From positions 1 through 38,755 of the forward strand of contig JAITLV010000015.1 in assembly GCA_031277685.1 (NCBI GenBank): DNA of 38,755 nucleotides, read 5' to 3'. The notes beneath the pieces were generated by a model. It did no database searches. It had not been told where the DNA came from and worked only from the letters and a program-made list of their open reading frames with translations. This stretch comes from Sphingobacterium sp. (lineage in GTDB: Bacteria; Bacteroidota; Bacteroidia; Sphingobacteriales; Sphingobacteriaceae). How positions within the stretch are numbered: position 1 is the first letter of the stretch; every line of letters begins with the position of its first letter. The translations under genes and the position numbers were made by a program. Positions 9,401-15,909 of this stretch are shown piece by piece.

Positions 9401-9845
9401 GAATCTTACCCTTCACGATCTTTTGTTGTATAGCGGCGACCCTCCCTTCAATAGCTTCATGTGCCGTACCTGACCCCTTGCTCAGAATAATATTTTTGTC
9501 AACTATTTTATAGACAATTTGATATTTGCCCAGCAATTCATCTAGCACAGATTCCAGTGGTGCATTGACAAATTTTACATCCGCAGTACGTTTTTGGGGC
9601 AAGAGCGATTCTTTATACAAGATATTATACCCGCTCTGTTTTTGAATATCCCTTAGCAAGGTTTCGAGGCTTGCTTTATTTTTTTTGAGATTGATCGTTT
9701 GTCCGAAAGAACTAGCATATGTACTTAGGCTAGTTGCAAGGAGTAGTGGCACTGCGATAGACAGTTTCATAACCAATGGTTTGAGGATGATGTTCTTCCT
9801 AAAGTCCATAGGAAGAACAGACCGATTTTTTTTGTATTTTTGCAT
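6441..9845 (-). CDS. SusC/RagA TonB-dependent transporter with STN signalling domain (locus 1)
   Basis: This outer-membrane TonB-dependent channel takes up the SusD-captured ligand. An N-terminal extension and signal peptide end near residue 48. An STN (secretin/TonB short N-terminus) domain follows at about 50-122, the part that contacts FecR in FecA-type systems. Next come a carboxypeptidase-D-regulatory-like domain (about 143-215, [18 protein letters not shown]), a TonB-box region ([13 protein letters not shown], about 220), the plug ([38 protein letters not shown]) and a long beta-barrel ending in LGLSLTF. The start at 9845 (a CAACCGAATGCAA context) is the same as at locus 2, and both proteins keep identical spacing to MKLS and FGQT. 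MDFRK (residue 13) and MKLS (residue 26) are alternative starts. The 1134-aa length is usual. Confidence 0.95.
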   Translation of the reverse strand: [1134 protein letters not shown]

Positions 9846-9903
9846 TCGGTTGATATTTTAAGTTAATATTTGATAAGATGTGTCAACTGTCTCTATGAGA
9901 CCA

Positions 9904-9934
9904 GCTTCAGGAGCGGTCGCAACGCTTCTGAAGC
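9904..9934 (-). terminator. 12-bp hairpin between FecR and SusC, locus 1
   Basis: 9904-9915 pairs with 9923-9934 (12 bp including one G-U) around a 7-nt loop, in the 105-nt gap between the anti-sigma stop and the susC start. The equivalent gap of locus 2 holds a hairpin with the same CAGnAGCG...CGCnnCTG core. It may end the sigma/anti-sigma transcript, attenuate read-through into susC, or be a processing site. Confidence 0.55.
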
Positions 9935-9950
9935 CTTTGGTTGTAAAAGA

Positions 9951-11168
9951 TTAGTTTTTTACATATATTTTCCTCCCCGTTAATTCAAAATGTACACCAC
10001 CGACAAGTTCGATAGTCTTTAATAATTTTTTGATATCACCATATTTCGATATTGTACCCGAAAATTGAAAATCCTCAAATTGAGATTTAAACTCCACCTG
10101 AACGTCGTACCAGCGGCCGATAATGGCCATAACCTCTACAAGAGGGGTTTTGTAAAAGGCAAAATTACCATCCTTCCATGCGATAGAATAAAAGGGATCA
10201 ATCGGATCAATCGAAAACTGATTTGACGCATGTTCAAATGTCGCCTGTTCATTGGGCTGAAGGAATTGATCTGGTATTGTCGTATTTTTAAAATTCAGTT
10301 TTACTTTGCCTTCCACCAAAGTTGTTATGATTTTATTTCCATAGTTCTGCACATTAAAAGAAGTTCCCAATACCTCTATTGATTGAGAACCAGTATGGAT
10401 AATAAAGGGGATTCGTTTTCCCTGTTCAGTCCGTTTTGCCACATCAAAATAGGCCTCGCCATACATTTCTACTTCCCGTTTTGATCGATCAAACACAACA
10501 GGGTATTTCAACGAAGTAGATGCATTGAGCCATACTCGTGTACCATCGGGTAGAGTAAGATTATATTCACCGCCCCTTGGCGTTACGATGCTGTTGTAGA
10601 CAAGTTTATGAGGATCAACACCATCCTTGATATGATAGGAAATCTCTCCGGCTGCGGTTTTGATAATCTCAAAATCGCCGTGGTCAATAATAGTATCACC
10701 TTTGATTTTTTCCAAGTCAATTCGATGGCCATTTTCCAGAATAATCTGGGCACGGTCTTTACCAGGGAGCACCGATTCGATCCCATCATTGGCCATGAGC
10801 TGCTGCTCATTGATCAAAGAGCCATTGGATCTTCCGAAAAAATAAATTAGTGCACCTATCCCGACAACCAATAGCAAGGCAGCAGCTGCCATACTTCGCC
10901 AGGGAATCAGCGTTGGTTTTTTTAGCGGAGCCAGCTCCAACAACTGATTTTTGATACGCTCATCAGCGGTGATTTTTTCAAATATATCCTGGTTGTCCGT
11001 TTTTGGCAGAAGTTTGTCTCCAGTTGTTTCTTCAAGCTTTATCTGTTCCCAAGCATCCAAAAAATCCTCATCATCCATATATTTTATAAACTGTGCTAAC
11101 GACTCTCCTTGGAGTTTGTCGTCGTAATACTGACGGATTAATCTTTTGTAAGCTTCTATTTTTGACAT
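9951..11168 (-). CDS. FecR family anti-sigma factor (locus 1)
   Basis: This inner-membrane anti-sigma regulator is expected to hold the neighbouring ECF sigma factor until the SusC STN domain signals. The cytoplasmic N-terminal part (about 1-88, Asp/Glu-rich, predicted sigma-binding) is followed by one transmembrane segment (about 92-111, AAAALLLVVGIGALIYFF). The periplasmic FecR domain is about 190-295 (TPRGGEYNLTLPDGTRVWLNA; GEAYFDVAK; VLGTSFNVQNY; TTLVEGKVKL). The C-terminal DUF4974-type domain is about 330-403 (FYKTPLVEVMAIIGRWYDVQVEF; LKTIELVGGVHF). All standard parts are present. It is 128 nt downstream of the sigma gene and 105 nt upstream of susC, with a hairpin in the latter gap. Confidence 0.95.
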   Translation of the reverse strand: MSKIEAYKRLIRQYYDDKLQGESLAQFIKYMDDEDFLDAWEQIKLEETTGDKLLPKTDNQDIFEKITADERIKNQLLELAPLKKPTLIPWRSMAAAALLLVVGIGALIYFFGRSNGSLINEQQLMANDGIESVLPGKDRAQIILENGHRIDLEKIKGDTIIDHGDFEIIKTAAGEISYHIKDGVDPHKLVYNSIVTPRGGEYNLTLPDGTRVWLNASTSLKYPVVFDRSKREVEMYGEAYFDVAKRTEQGKRIPFIIHTGSQSIEVLGTSFNVQNYGNKIITTLVEGKVKLNFKNTTIPDQFLQPNEQATFEHASNQFSIDPIDPFYSIAWKDGNFAFYKTPLVEVMAIIGRWYDVQVEFKSQFEDFQFSGTISKYGDIKKLLKTIELVGGVHFELTGRKIYVKN

Positions 11169-11296
11169 CGATGCTGTTTTCTACATGCTATACTATCTAT
11201 TCGCATCAGTTAGCAAAATGTACTAGTCAAAAAAGTGAAATTTTTAAAAATGAAAATAGATGATAGAAAACAGGGGCGAGCCACAAGAGCAGCATG

Positions 11297-11881
11297 TTAA
11301 TATAACACGAGTAGGATGGTCAGGGTGAATAGGATTTTTTGAAGTCTTAACTTAACAAAACTGCAGGCGGCAGTTAAATGGTTTCTAACTGTATTTCGGG
11401 ATATACCAATATGCTCCGCAATTTCCTGATAGCTCTTTTCCTCCAATTTATTCATTTGGTAGATCCGTTTTTGTTGGGCTGGAAGTGCATCAATAACCTT
11501 TTGTAGCATCTGTTCATGTTCCTTTTGTTCCAACTGAATGTGTCCACAGGGTGATGTATTCAACTGGATGTTTCCACTATCCATTCTGTATTGTTTTCGG
11601 ATGACCTCTTTTCGAAAATTAGATATCGCCAATCTTTTGGCTACAACATAGAGAAAGGGGAATATCGCCTCAGCAGCAGGAATTTCATTTCGTTTTAGAA
11701 AGAGCTGAACAAAAACTTCCTGCACAATTTCTTCTGCTTCAGTTGTTGAGGAGGTCAAACGGCATACTTTTTCCAGTAAACTGGGCTTGTAGTTATCAAA
11801 AATTTTTCGAAAAACTCTCCCATCAGCCATTTGAAATCGTTCAAATTCCTCTAAATCAAGTGGAAATCCTTTCAAATCCAT
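11297..11881 (-). CDS. ECF RNA polymerase sigma factor (locus 1)
   Basis: This extracytoplasmic-function sigma factor of the Bacteroidota SusCD-linked type is the likely activator of the downstream FecR, susC, susD and phosphoesterase genes. Region 2 spans about 24-95 (EAEEIVQEVFVQLFLKR, FPFLYVVAKRLAISNFRK). Region 4 spans about 122-182, with the helix-turn-helix SYQEIAEHIGISRNTVRNHL at 150-169. A hydrophobic tail (LQKILFTLTILLVLY) ends the protein, as is common in this subgroup. The 194-aa length is normal. The start at 11881 gives a natural N-terminus. The gene is first of its operon, transcribed away from the paralogue array. Confidence 0.94.
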   Translation of the reverse strand: MDLKGFPLDLEEFERFQMADGRVFRKIFDNYKPSLLEKVCRLTSSTTEAEEIVQEVFVQLFLKRNEIPAAEAIFPFLYVVAKRLAISNFRKEVIRKQYRMDSGNIQLNTSPCGHIQLEQKEHEQMLQKVIDALPAQQKRIYQMNKLEEKSYQEIAEHIGISRNTVRNHLTAACSFVKLRLQKILFTLTILLVLY

Positions 11882-12018
11882 TAATACATAGGTTTTTGTT
11901 GGTCTAAAGAAACAAAATTGATATTAAATTTATATAAAAAAGGTATTAATTCAAAATGAAACCTTTTCATCACATCAGATACCTGAGCTGATGCCTTTAT
12001 AAATTCTGTACGATAACA

Positions 12019-12110
12019 AAAGTTTTACCAGCTATTCTGCATTTGGATTTTGATCGTACAATACCCGTTTTTATGTTGGTTCTTTCTTGAGAAAGGTAGC
12101 TTGAAGCTTC
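12019..12110. repeat. Repeat R, copy A (partial, diverged)
   Basis: About 90 bp resembling the right half of the longer repeats at 13424-13600 and 15910-16080. It shares GTTTTnCCAGCTATT, TTGGATTTT, CnTTTTTATGTTGG and a TTTCTTnnGAAAGGTAGCTTG hairpin core. It occupies most of the 301-bp gap between the locus 1 sigma gene and the GNAT gene; nothing else is seen there. The left boundary is soft. Confidence 0.55.
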
Positions 12111-12182
12111 GTTGTATCACTTGTGGCCTCGCTGTATAATATAATTAGCCATCGATTTGAAGTAGCTTTAAGCTTCTATGGA

Positions 12183-12590
12183 TTAATGTTCATCTCCTTT
12201 ATAGATCCACATAGGTTCAGTTTTTCCAGCTCTTTCAAAACCATTCTTTTTGTAGAAGTCTACCGCCCTGCCGTCAGCGGTCAACATCTGCATGTGGAAA
12301 TGACCATATATTTGCTGCATTTTTTCCATGATAAGTTGACCGATCCCCCGATTGTGAAAATCAGGGTGAACCAGTAGGTGGGGATAATAGACAACAAGAT
12401 AGCCATCCGAAATAGCATTTCCCAGACCGACCAGGGTTTCATCGTTCCAGGCGGAAATGAGCGTGTGCGAATTCATTAATGCATGATACAGCTCATCTGG
12501 CTTGTTTGCCGCACTCCATTTGTTTGCTTTGTATAATTGTAAAATATCTTCTCTATTGATATCTCTGGTATCTGAAGTTGTAATAATCAT
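12183..12590 (-). CDS. GNAT family N-acetyltransferase
   Basis: This is a small cytoplasmic acetyl-CoA-dependent acyltransferase of the GNAT fold, 135 aa. Motif A is clear: PHLLVHPDFHNRGIGQLIMEK, with the acetyl-CoA loop R81-G-I-G-Q-L. Motif B follows (MQMLTADGRAVDFYKKNGFERAG, about 100-122), with the usual Tyr/Phe-Lys-Lys-x-Gly-Phe ending. The substrate is not evident; such stand-alone enzymes commonly act on amines, peptides or drugs. The gene is a single unit on the minus strand between repeat copy A and the P2 leader. It thus sits in the same position, a minus-strand gene before a leader, that the CPBP and Cys-His-Asp genes occupy further right. Confidence 0.9.
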   Translation of the reverse strand: MIITTSDTRDINREDILQLYKANKWSAANKPDELYHALMNSHTLISAWNDETLVGLGNAISDGYLVVYYPHLLVHPDFHNRGIGQLIMEKMQQIYGHFHMQMLTADGRAVDFYKKNGFERAGKTEPMWIYKGDEH

Positions 12591-12723
12591 TGGTTGAGGT
12601 CTTTATTAAATTGTTGTGCGATTTCACTTTTATCACCTAGCCTCGCTGTGAGCTGAAATATAATGTAATAGCTATTATTGATAAATATATGGACAATATT
12701 CTGACCTATAAAATTAATGTTCC

Positions 12724-12860
12724 ACCTGCCCATTCCCGCCATTCACCGAGTTTTCCTGTCCGTTGGTCTAAAGCCCATAGGCTAGGGGTGTATTGTGTTG
12801 TAGTTTTGAGTCAACAAATAAGAACAGATAAAAAAACTAACACAATAAAATAAAGACATT
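12724..12860 (+). promoter_or_regulatory. Conserved leader of paralogue P2
   Basis: About 135 bp is nearly identical to the leaders at 15244 and 17430. It includes the core around CCGTTGGTCTAAAGCCCATAG, a -7-like TAGTTTTG (12801-12808; consensus TAnnTTTG) and the initiation block CAATAAAATAAAGACATT directly before ATG. No convincing -33 element sits at the usual distance. Read on the minus strand, 12730-12783 is free of stops and would encode LWALDQRTGKLGEWREW, without a start codon. Confidence 0.7.
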
Positions 12861-13298
12861 ATGAACTCACTAGTAAAAACATTCTTCGCAGCAGGCCTAA
12901 TCGCAGTATCAACATTTGCAATGGCAGCAGAAAGCCCAGGTTCAAAAACAGCAAAAGCAAACATTAACCTTTCCAGAGCAGACTTCGCCTTAGACCACTA
13001 TGTTGCAGTCACTACCGAGGGTGAATCGGCAGGAGTAGAGCAATTATTTGCAGCCGATTTTAGTCAAAAGGCAAATGCAACTACCAATAGCCGTGACGAG
13101 TTGGTTAAATTCTTTAAAAAGCAAAAGGGAGAGAAACTAAACTGTACAGTAAGTACCGATATTATTGAAGAGTCAACCGATTATATGGTAGCCAAAGTAA
13201 CCTTGAAATTTGAAGATTTTACTAAAACTGATCTAGTGACTTTGGTTCGCGAAGGTAATGACTGGAAGGTATCCAAATCAATCAATTCGTATAAGTAG
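12861..13298 (+). CDS. P2: secreted NTF2/lumazine-binding-like protein
   Basis: This 145-aa exported protein has a signal peptide (about 1-22, ending STFAMA) and one NTF2-like domain of about 120 residues. By eye it is about 90 per cent identical to P3 and P4. Substitutions cluster in the signal peptide and the N-terminal linker, while the block from DFALDHYVAVTTEGESAG to the C-terminal WKVSKSINSYK is almost unchanged. There is no catalytic signature, so ligand binding rather than catalysis is plausible but unproven. It begins MNSLVKTFF where P3 and P4 begin MKTLVKTF. It is followed by hairpin A (shared with P1) and by the two terminators shared with P3, so its 3' end looks mosaic. Confidence 0.87.
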   Translation: MNSLVKTFFAAGLIAVSTFAMAAESPGSKTAKANINLSRADFALDHYVAVTTEGESAGVEQLFAADFSQKANATTNSRDELVKFFKKQKGEKLNCTVSTDIIEESTDYMVAKVTLKFEDFTKTDLVTLVREGNDWKVSKSINSYK

Positions 13299-13305
13299 TA
13301 TTTCA

Positions 13306-13348
13306 TCACTGGTGGTTTGCCAGCCATAAAAAGACAAACCACTAGTGA
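13306..13348 (+). terminator. Hairpin A behind paralogue P2
   Basis: 13306-13319 pairs with 13335-13348 over 14 positions with one G-U pair. It is homologous to the hairpin behind P1 (3192-3234) and absent behind P3 and P4. A proper intrinsic terminator follows at 13365. Confidence 0.6.
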
Positions 13349-13364
13349 ATCATATGTTTATTTT

Positions 13365-13393
13365 AAGGCCACGTCGTGAGATGTGGCTTTTTT
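13365..13393 (+). terminator. Intrinsic terminator B of P2
   Basis: GCCACGTC (13368-13375) pairs with GATGTGGC (13380-13387) around a GTGA loop, followed by six T. The same terminator follows P3 and P4 with loop GAGA. Confidence 0.85.
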
Positions 13394-13403
13394 ACGTCAA
13401 AAG

Positions 13404-13423
13404 GGCCTGATGTTAATCAGGCC
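13404..13423. terminator. Second hairpin C of P2
   Basis: GGCCTGAT (13404-13411) pairs with ATCAGGCC (13416-13423), loop GTTA, T-rich on the right. The copy behind P3 has a longer, 12-bp stem. Confidence 0.6.
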
Positions 13424-13600
13424 TCTTCTCTTAGCGTTTATTTGCACAGTAATTTTTATGTTTCCTATCGTTTCCTCTTTTTTGTTTCGTCATCCAATGT
13501 TTTTCAGGACTATTGGATTTTTACTGTACGACGCCGATTTTTATGTTGGATCTTCCTCTCGAAAGGTAACTAATAGCCGTTTTGTATTGTAAGAAGAGTT
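13424..13600. repeat. Repeat R, copy B
   Basis: Roughly 175 bp is highly similar to 15910-16080 and, in its right half, to 12019-12110. It follows hairpin C directly. A reading frame across it (13383-13592) is also kept in copy C, but its start codon lies inside terminator B, so I treat the block as non-coding. From about 13621 to 13782 I see nothing further. Confidence 0.7.
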
Positions 13601-13782
13601 TTAAGTGTAAAATAGTTTTATTTGGAAATTTGGAAAAAAATTGATGTTGAATAATGGAAAGATGATTTAATTTTGGTGTAGCAAATTAATCCTTTGGGAG
13701 GGATATACAGTTCCAATGCAGAAAGATAGTAATTAGACTGCATATTATAACAAGAGTAATTAAATGAAGTACTAGAAAATTT

Positions 13783-14400
13783 ATGGTAAATAGAAGTGTG
13801 ATCAAAAAGCTTTCGGATAATGAGCTCGAAAAGTATATAAAACCAGATAGTAGATCAGTAGCTGATGCTGTTCAATATGCTTATGAGATTCTTAAAGAAA
13901 GGGGGCGAAATTTTACACCGGCAGAATCAGAACAGATAGAAGCACTCATCAATAGGAAACAAGAAACAGAGTTTGCGGAGGAGAATTTGTTGGATGAGGG
14001 GGCTACAACTGATGAAAATGCGATCGAGCTATATAAAAATAGCGCGATATTATTTTTTAGCTTGTTTTTTGGAGTTATTTTCGGCGCTGTGCTTCAAGCA
14101 TTAAATTTTGTAAAAATAAAAGATTACAAAGGAGCCATCGTCTCTCTACTATTTGCGATAGGCTTCACTGTGTTACAAATTTTTATTATCGGTTATATAG
14201 GTGGAAACTATATGGATATCACCGATAGTAGTTTTTATATCAGGCTGTTTCTTTCTGGTATTGGAGTAGTCGGCTTATCTCTTATTCGCGGGCTTATGTT
14301 TCCGAAAGATCTTAAATATAGAAGCAGGTCTACTGTAGTCCCGGTCGTGATATCATTTTTGATATTGGCCGTTATTTTTATAATGTACACAACAGGCTGA
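13783..14400 (+). CDS. Unrecognised four-helix membrane protein
   Basis: This 205-aa protein has a soluble, charged N-terminal segment (about 1-83) and four predicted transmembrane helices (about 86-108, 116-140, 152-173, 184-202). The N-terminus (KKLSDNELEKYI, then AVQYAYEILKERGRNFTPAE) resembles the short helical region found at the start of several Bacteroidota membrane proteins, but I do not recognise the family. No catalytic motif is visible. It lies between repeat R copy B and a convergent CPBP protease, in the cargo position of the paralogue array. The start ATG at 13783 is the first in frame after an AT-rich leader. Confidence 0.75.
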   Translation: MVNRSVIKKLSDNELEKYIKPDSRSVADAVQYAYEILKERGRNFTPAESEQIEALINRKQETEFAEENLLDEGATTDENAIELYKNSAILFFSLFFGVIFGAVLQALNFVKIKDYKGAIVSLLFAIGFTVLQIFIIGYIGGNYMDITDSSFYIRLFLSGIGVVGLSLIRGLMFPKDLKYRSRSTVVPVVISFLILAVIFIMYTTG

Positions 14401-14444
14401 TCTTGGTATTTGAAGTATGGTATGACAGTTATAGGTGTTTTATA

Positions 14445-15206
14445 TCATAATTGATAAAAGATACAATAGATCATGCTCAGGTTAAATGCAGCATGACAAC
14501 TTATAGCTCCCCAGATAGCTCCTGATTTTATCTTGAAGAAGTAAAACAGTCTGCTCACAAAATACATCGACAAAAACCAAATAAGTGCAGGTACAAAAAG
14601 AAAATGCCAATCGCCCTGCACATATACCAATCCAAAATGTGCAATATGGGTTAGTGCAAATGCCAAACTATCTATGATTGATGCTCCTCGATTTCCAAAT
14701 CTCGGAACAAAGCTTTCATGGACTATTCCTCTATAATAGAGTTCTTCACCAAATGGGCTAAATAACATTCCTGTACCAGCCATGATCAGGAACATTTGCT
14801 TTTTAGCCTCCACTGTTATACTATTTGGGATATTGTATGACTGGCCGATATATACATACCAATTTTGATAACTAGCTTGATACAGTGTTTCACCCAACAG
14901 GAATAATAGGTAAGCATATATGCTGCCAACCAGAAAGGCCGCAACTAACCAACTGAAATTTTTAGGTCTATTCAAACCGATGGCTTTCAGTCCCAGCCTA
15001 CTTAGAAATACAAAGGGTATGATAAATGATAAGACCATTATTGCGCCAATAAAGCGATAATCTGCATTTTGGTTCGCTTGAAGTACCAAAATAAATCTTG
15101 GTACACAGATCATCAGGATTAGGAATAGGCCAAACTTCCAATTGAAATTGATGTAATTTTTCCAGAAGCCTCTCAAATAAGATTGCATATAAAAGGTACT
15201 ATTCAT
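14445..15206 (-). CDS. CPBP family intramembrane glutamic endopeptidase
   Basis: This polytopic membrane protein belongs to the CPBP (CAAX protease and bacteriocin-processing/immunity, Abi) family. It has about eight hydrophobic segments. The three family motifs are present: EExxxR as E154-E155-L-Y-Y-R159, a second-motif histidine in THIAHFG (His187 and His190), and a C-terminal His238 with Asn242 (SCHAAFN). Length (253 aa) is typical. Members process prenylated or secreted peptides or confer self-immunity, and the substrate here is unknown. ATG codons at residues 1 and 7 are both possible starts. It is convergent with the four-helix protein and transcribed away from the P3 leader. Confidence 0.9.
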   Translation of the reverse strand: MNSTFYMQSYLRGFWKNYINFNWKFGLFLILMICVPRFILVLQANQNADYRFIGAIMVLSFIIPFVFLSRLGLKAIGLNRPKNFSWLVAAFLVGSIYAYLLFLLGETLYQASYQNWYVYIGQSYNIPNSITVEAKKQMFLIMAGTGMLFSPFGEELYYRGIVHESFVPRFGNRGASIIDSLAFALTHIAHFGLVYVQGDWHFLFVPALIWFLSMYFVSRLFYFFKIKSGAIWGAISCHAAFNLSMIYCIFYQL

Positions 15207-15243
15207 TGATTACTATAAGATACTAAATAATTTCCTTTTTCTT

Positions 15244-15377
15244 TACCTGGCCATTTCCGCCATTCACCGAGTTTTCCTGTCCGTTGGTCTAAAGCCCATA
15301 GGCTAGGGGCGGATTGTGTTGTAGTTTTGAGTCAACAAATAAGAACTAAAAGATTAACACAATAAAATAAAGACATT
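15244..15377 (+). promoter_or_regulatory. Conserved leader of paralogue P3
   Basis: It is near-identical to the P2 and P4 leaders, with TAGTTTTG at 15322-15329 and the CAATAAAATAAAGACATT initiation block before ATG. The minus-strand stop-free stretch is kept, with one Glu to Lys change relative to P2. Confidence 0.7.
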
Positions 15378-15815
15378 ATGAAAACGCTAGTAAAAACATT
15401 CGCAGCAGCAGCCCTAATCGCAGTATCAACATTTGCAATGGCAGCAGACAAACCAGCATCAAAAACTGAAAAAGCAAATGTTAACCTTTCCACAGCAGAC
15501 TTCGCCTTAGACCACTATGTTGCAGTTACTACCGAGGGTGAATCGGCGGGAGTAGCGCAATTATTTGCAGCCGATTTTAGTCAAAAGGCAAATGCAACTA
15601 CCAATAGCCGTGACGAGCTGGTTAAATTCTTTAAAAAGCAAAAGGGAGAGAAACTAAACTGTACAGTAAGCACCGACATTATCGAAGAGTCGACTGATTA
15701 TATGGTTGCTAAAGTGACCTTGAAATTTGAAGATTTTACTAAAATTGATCTGGTGACTTTGGTTCGCGAAGGCAATGACTGGAAGGTATCCAAATCAATC
15801 AATTCTTATAAATAA
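15378..15815 (+). CDS. P3: secreted NTF2/lumazine-binding-like protein
   Basis: This 145-aa exported paralogue has signal peptide MKTLVKTFAAAALIAVSTFAMA followed by a linker rich in Lys and Ala, then the NTF2-like domain. Differences from P4 include Ala for Glu in the GVAQLF motif, Ser for Lys in TTNSRDEL, and Ile for Thr in FTKIDL. The rest of the domain is essentially unchanged, so the three array copies are either recent duplicates or are being kept alike by gene conversion. It ends with the same 3' untranslated block as P4 up to terminator B, and with terminator C plus repeat R as P2 has. Function not recognised beyond the fold. Confidence 0.87.
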   Translation: MKTLVKTFAAAALIAVSTFAMAADKPASKTEKANVNLSTADFALDHYVAVTTEGESAGVAQLFAADFSQKANATTNSRDELVKFFKKQKGEKLNCTVSTDIIEESTDYMVAKVTLKFEDFTKIDLVTLVREGNDWKVSKSINSYK

Positions 15816-15846
15816 GAGCCATCTCAAATAAATATATAAATGTTGT

Positions 15847-15875
15847 AAGGCCACGTCGAGAGATGTGGCTTTTTT
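15847..15875 (+). terminator. Intrinsic terminator B of P3
   Basis: GCCACGTC (15850-15857) pairs with GATGTGGC (15862-15869), loop GAGA, followed by six T. It is identical to the terminator behind P4. Confidence 0.87.
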
Positions 15876-15881
15876 ACATCA

Positions 15882-15909
15882 AAAGGGCCTGATGTTAATC
15901 AGGCCCTTT
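15882..15909. terminator. Hairpin C of P3, 12-bp bidirectional
   Basis: 15882-15893 (AAAGGGCCTGAT) pairs perfectly with 15898-15909, loop GTTA. The A-rich left and T-rich right arms make it usable in both directions. Confidence 0.7.

Noticed and set aside
12123..12377. Plus-strand 84-codon frame over the GNAT gene
   Set aside because: It is antisense to a clear GNAT gene and has no conserved features.
12782..12964. Minus-strand frame across the P2 leader and signal peptide
   Set aside because: It is antisense to P2; the Ala-rich composition mirrors the signal peptide codons.
13383..13592. 69-codon frame in repeat R as a real gene
   Set aside because: The only ATG is inside terminator B and there is no initiation context. 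I kept the conservation as a finding but did not annotate a gene.
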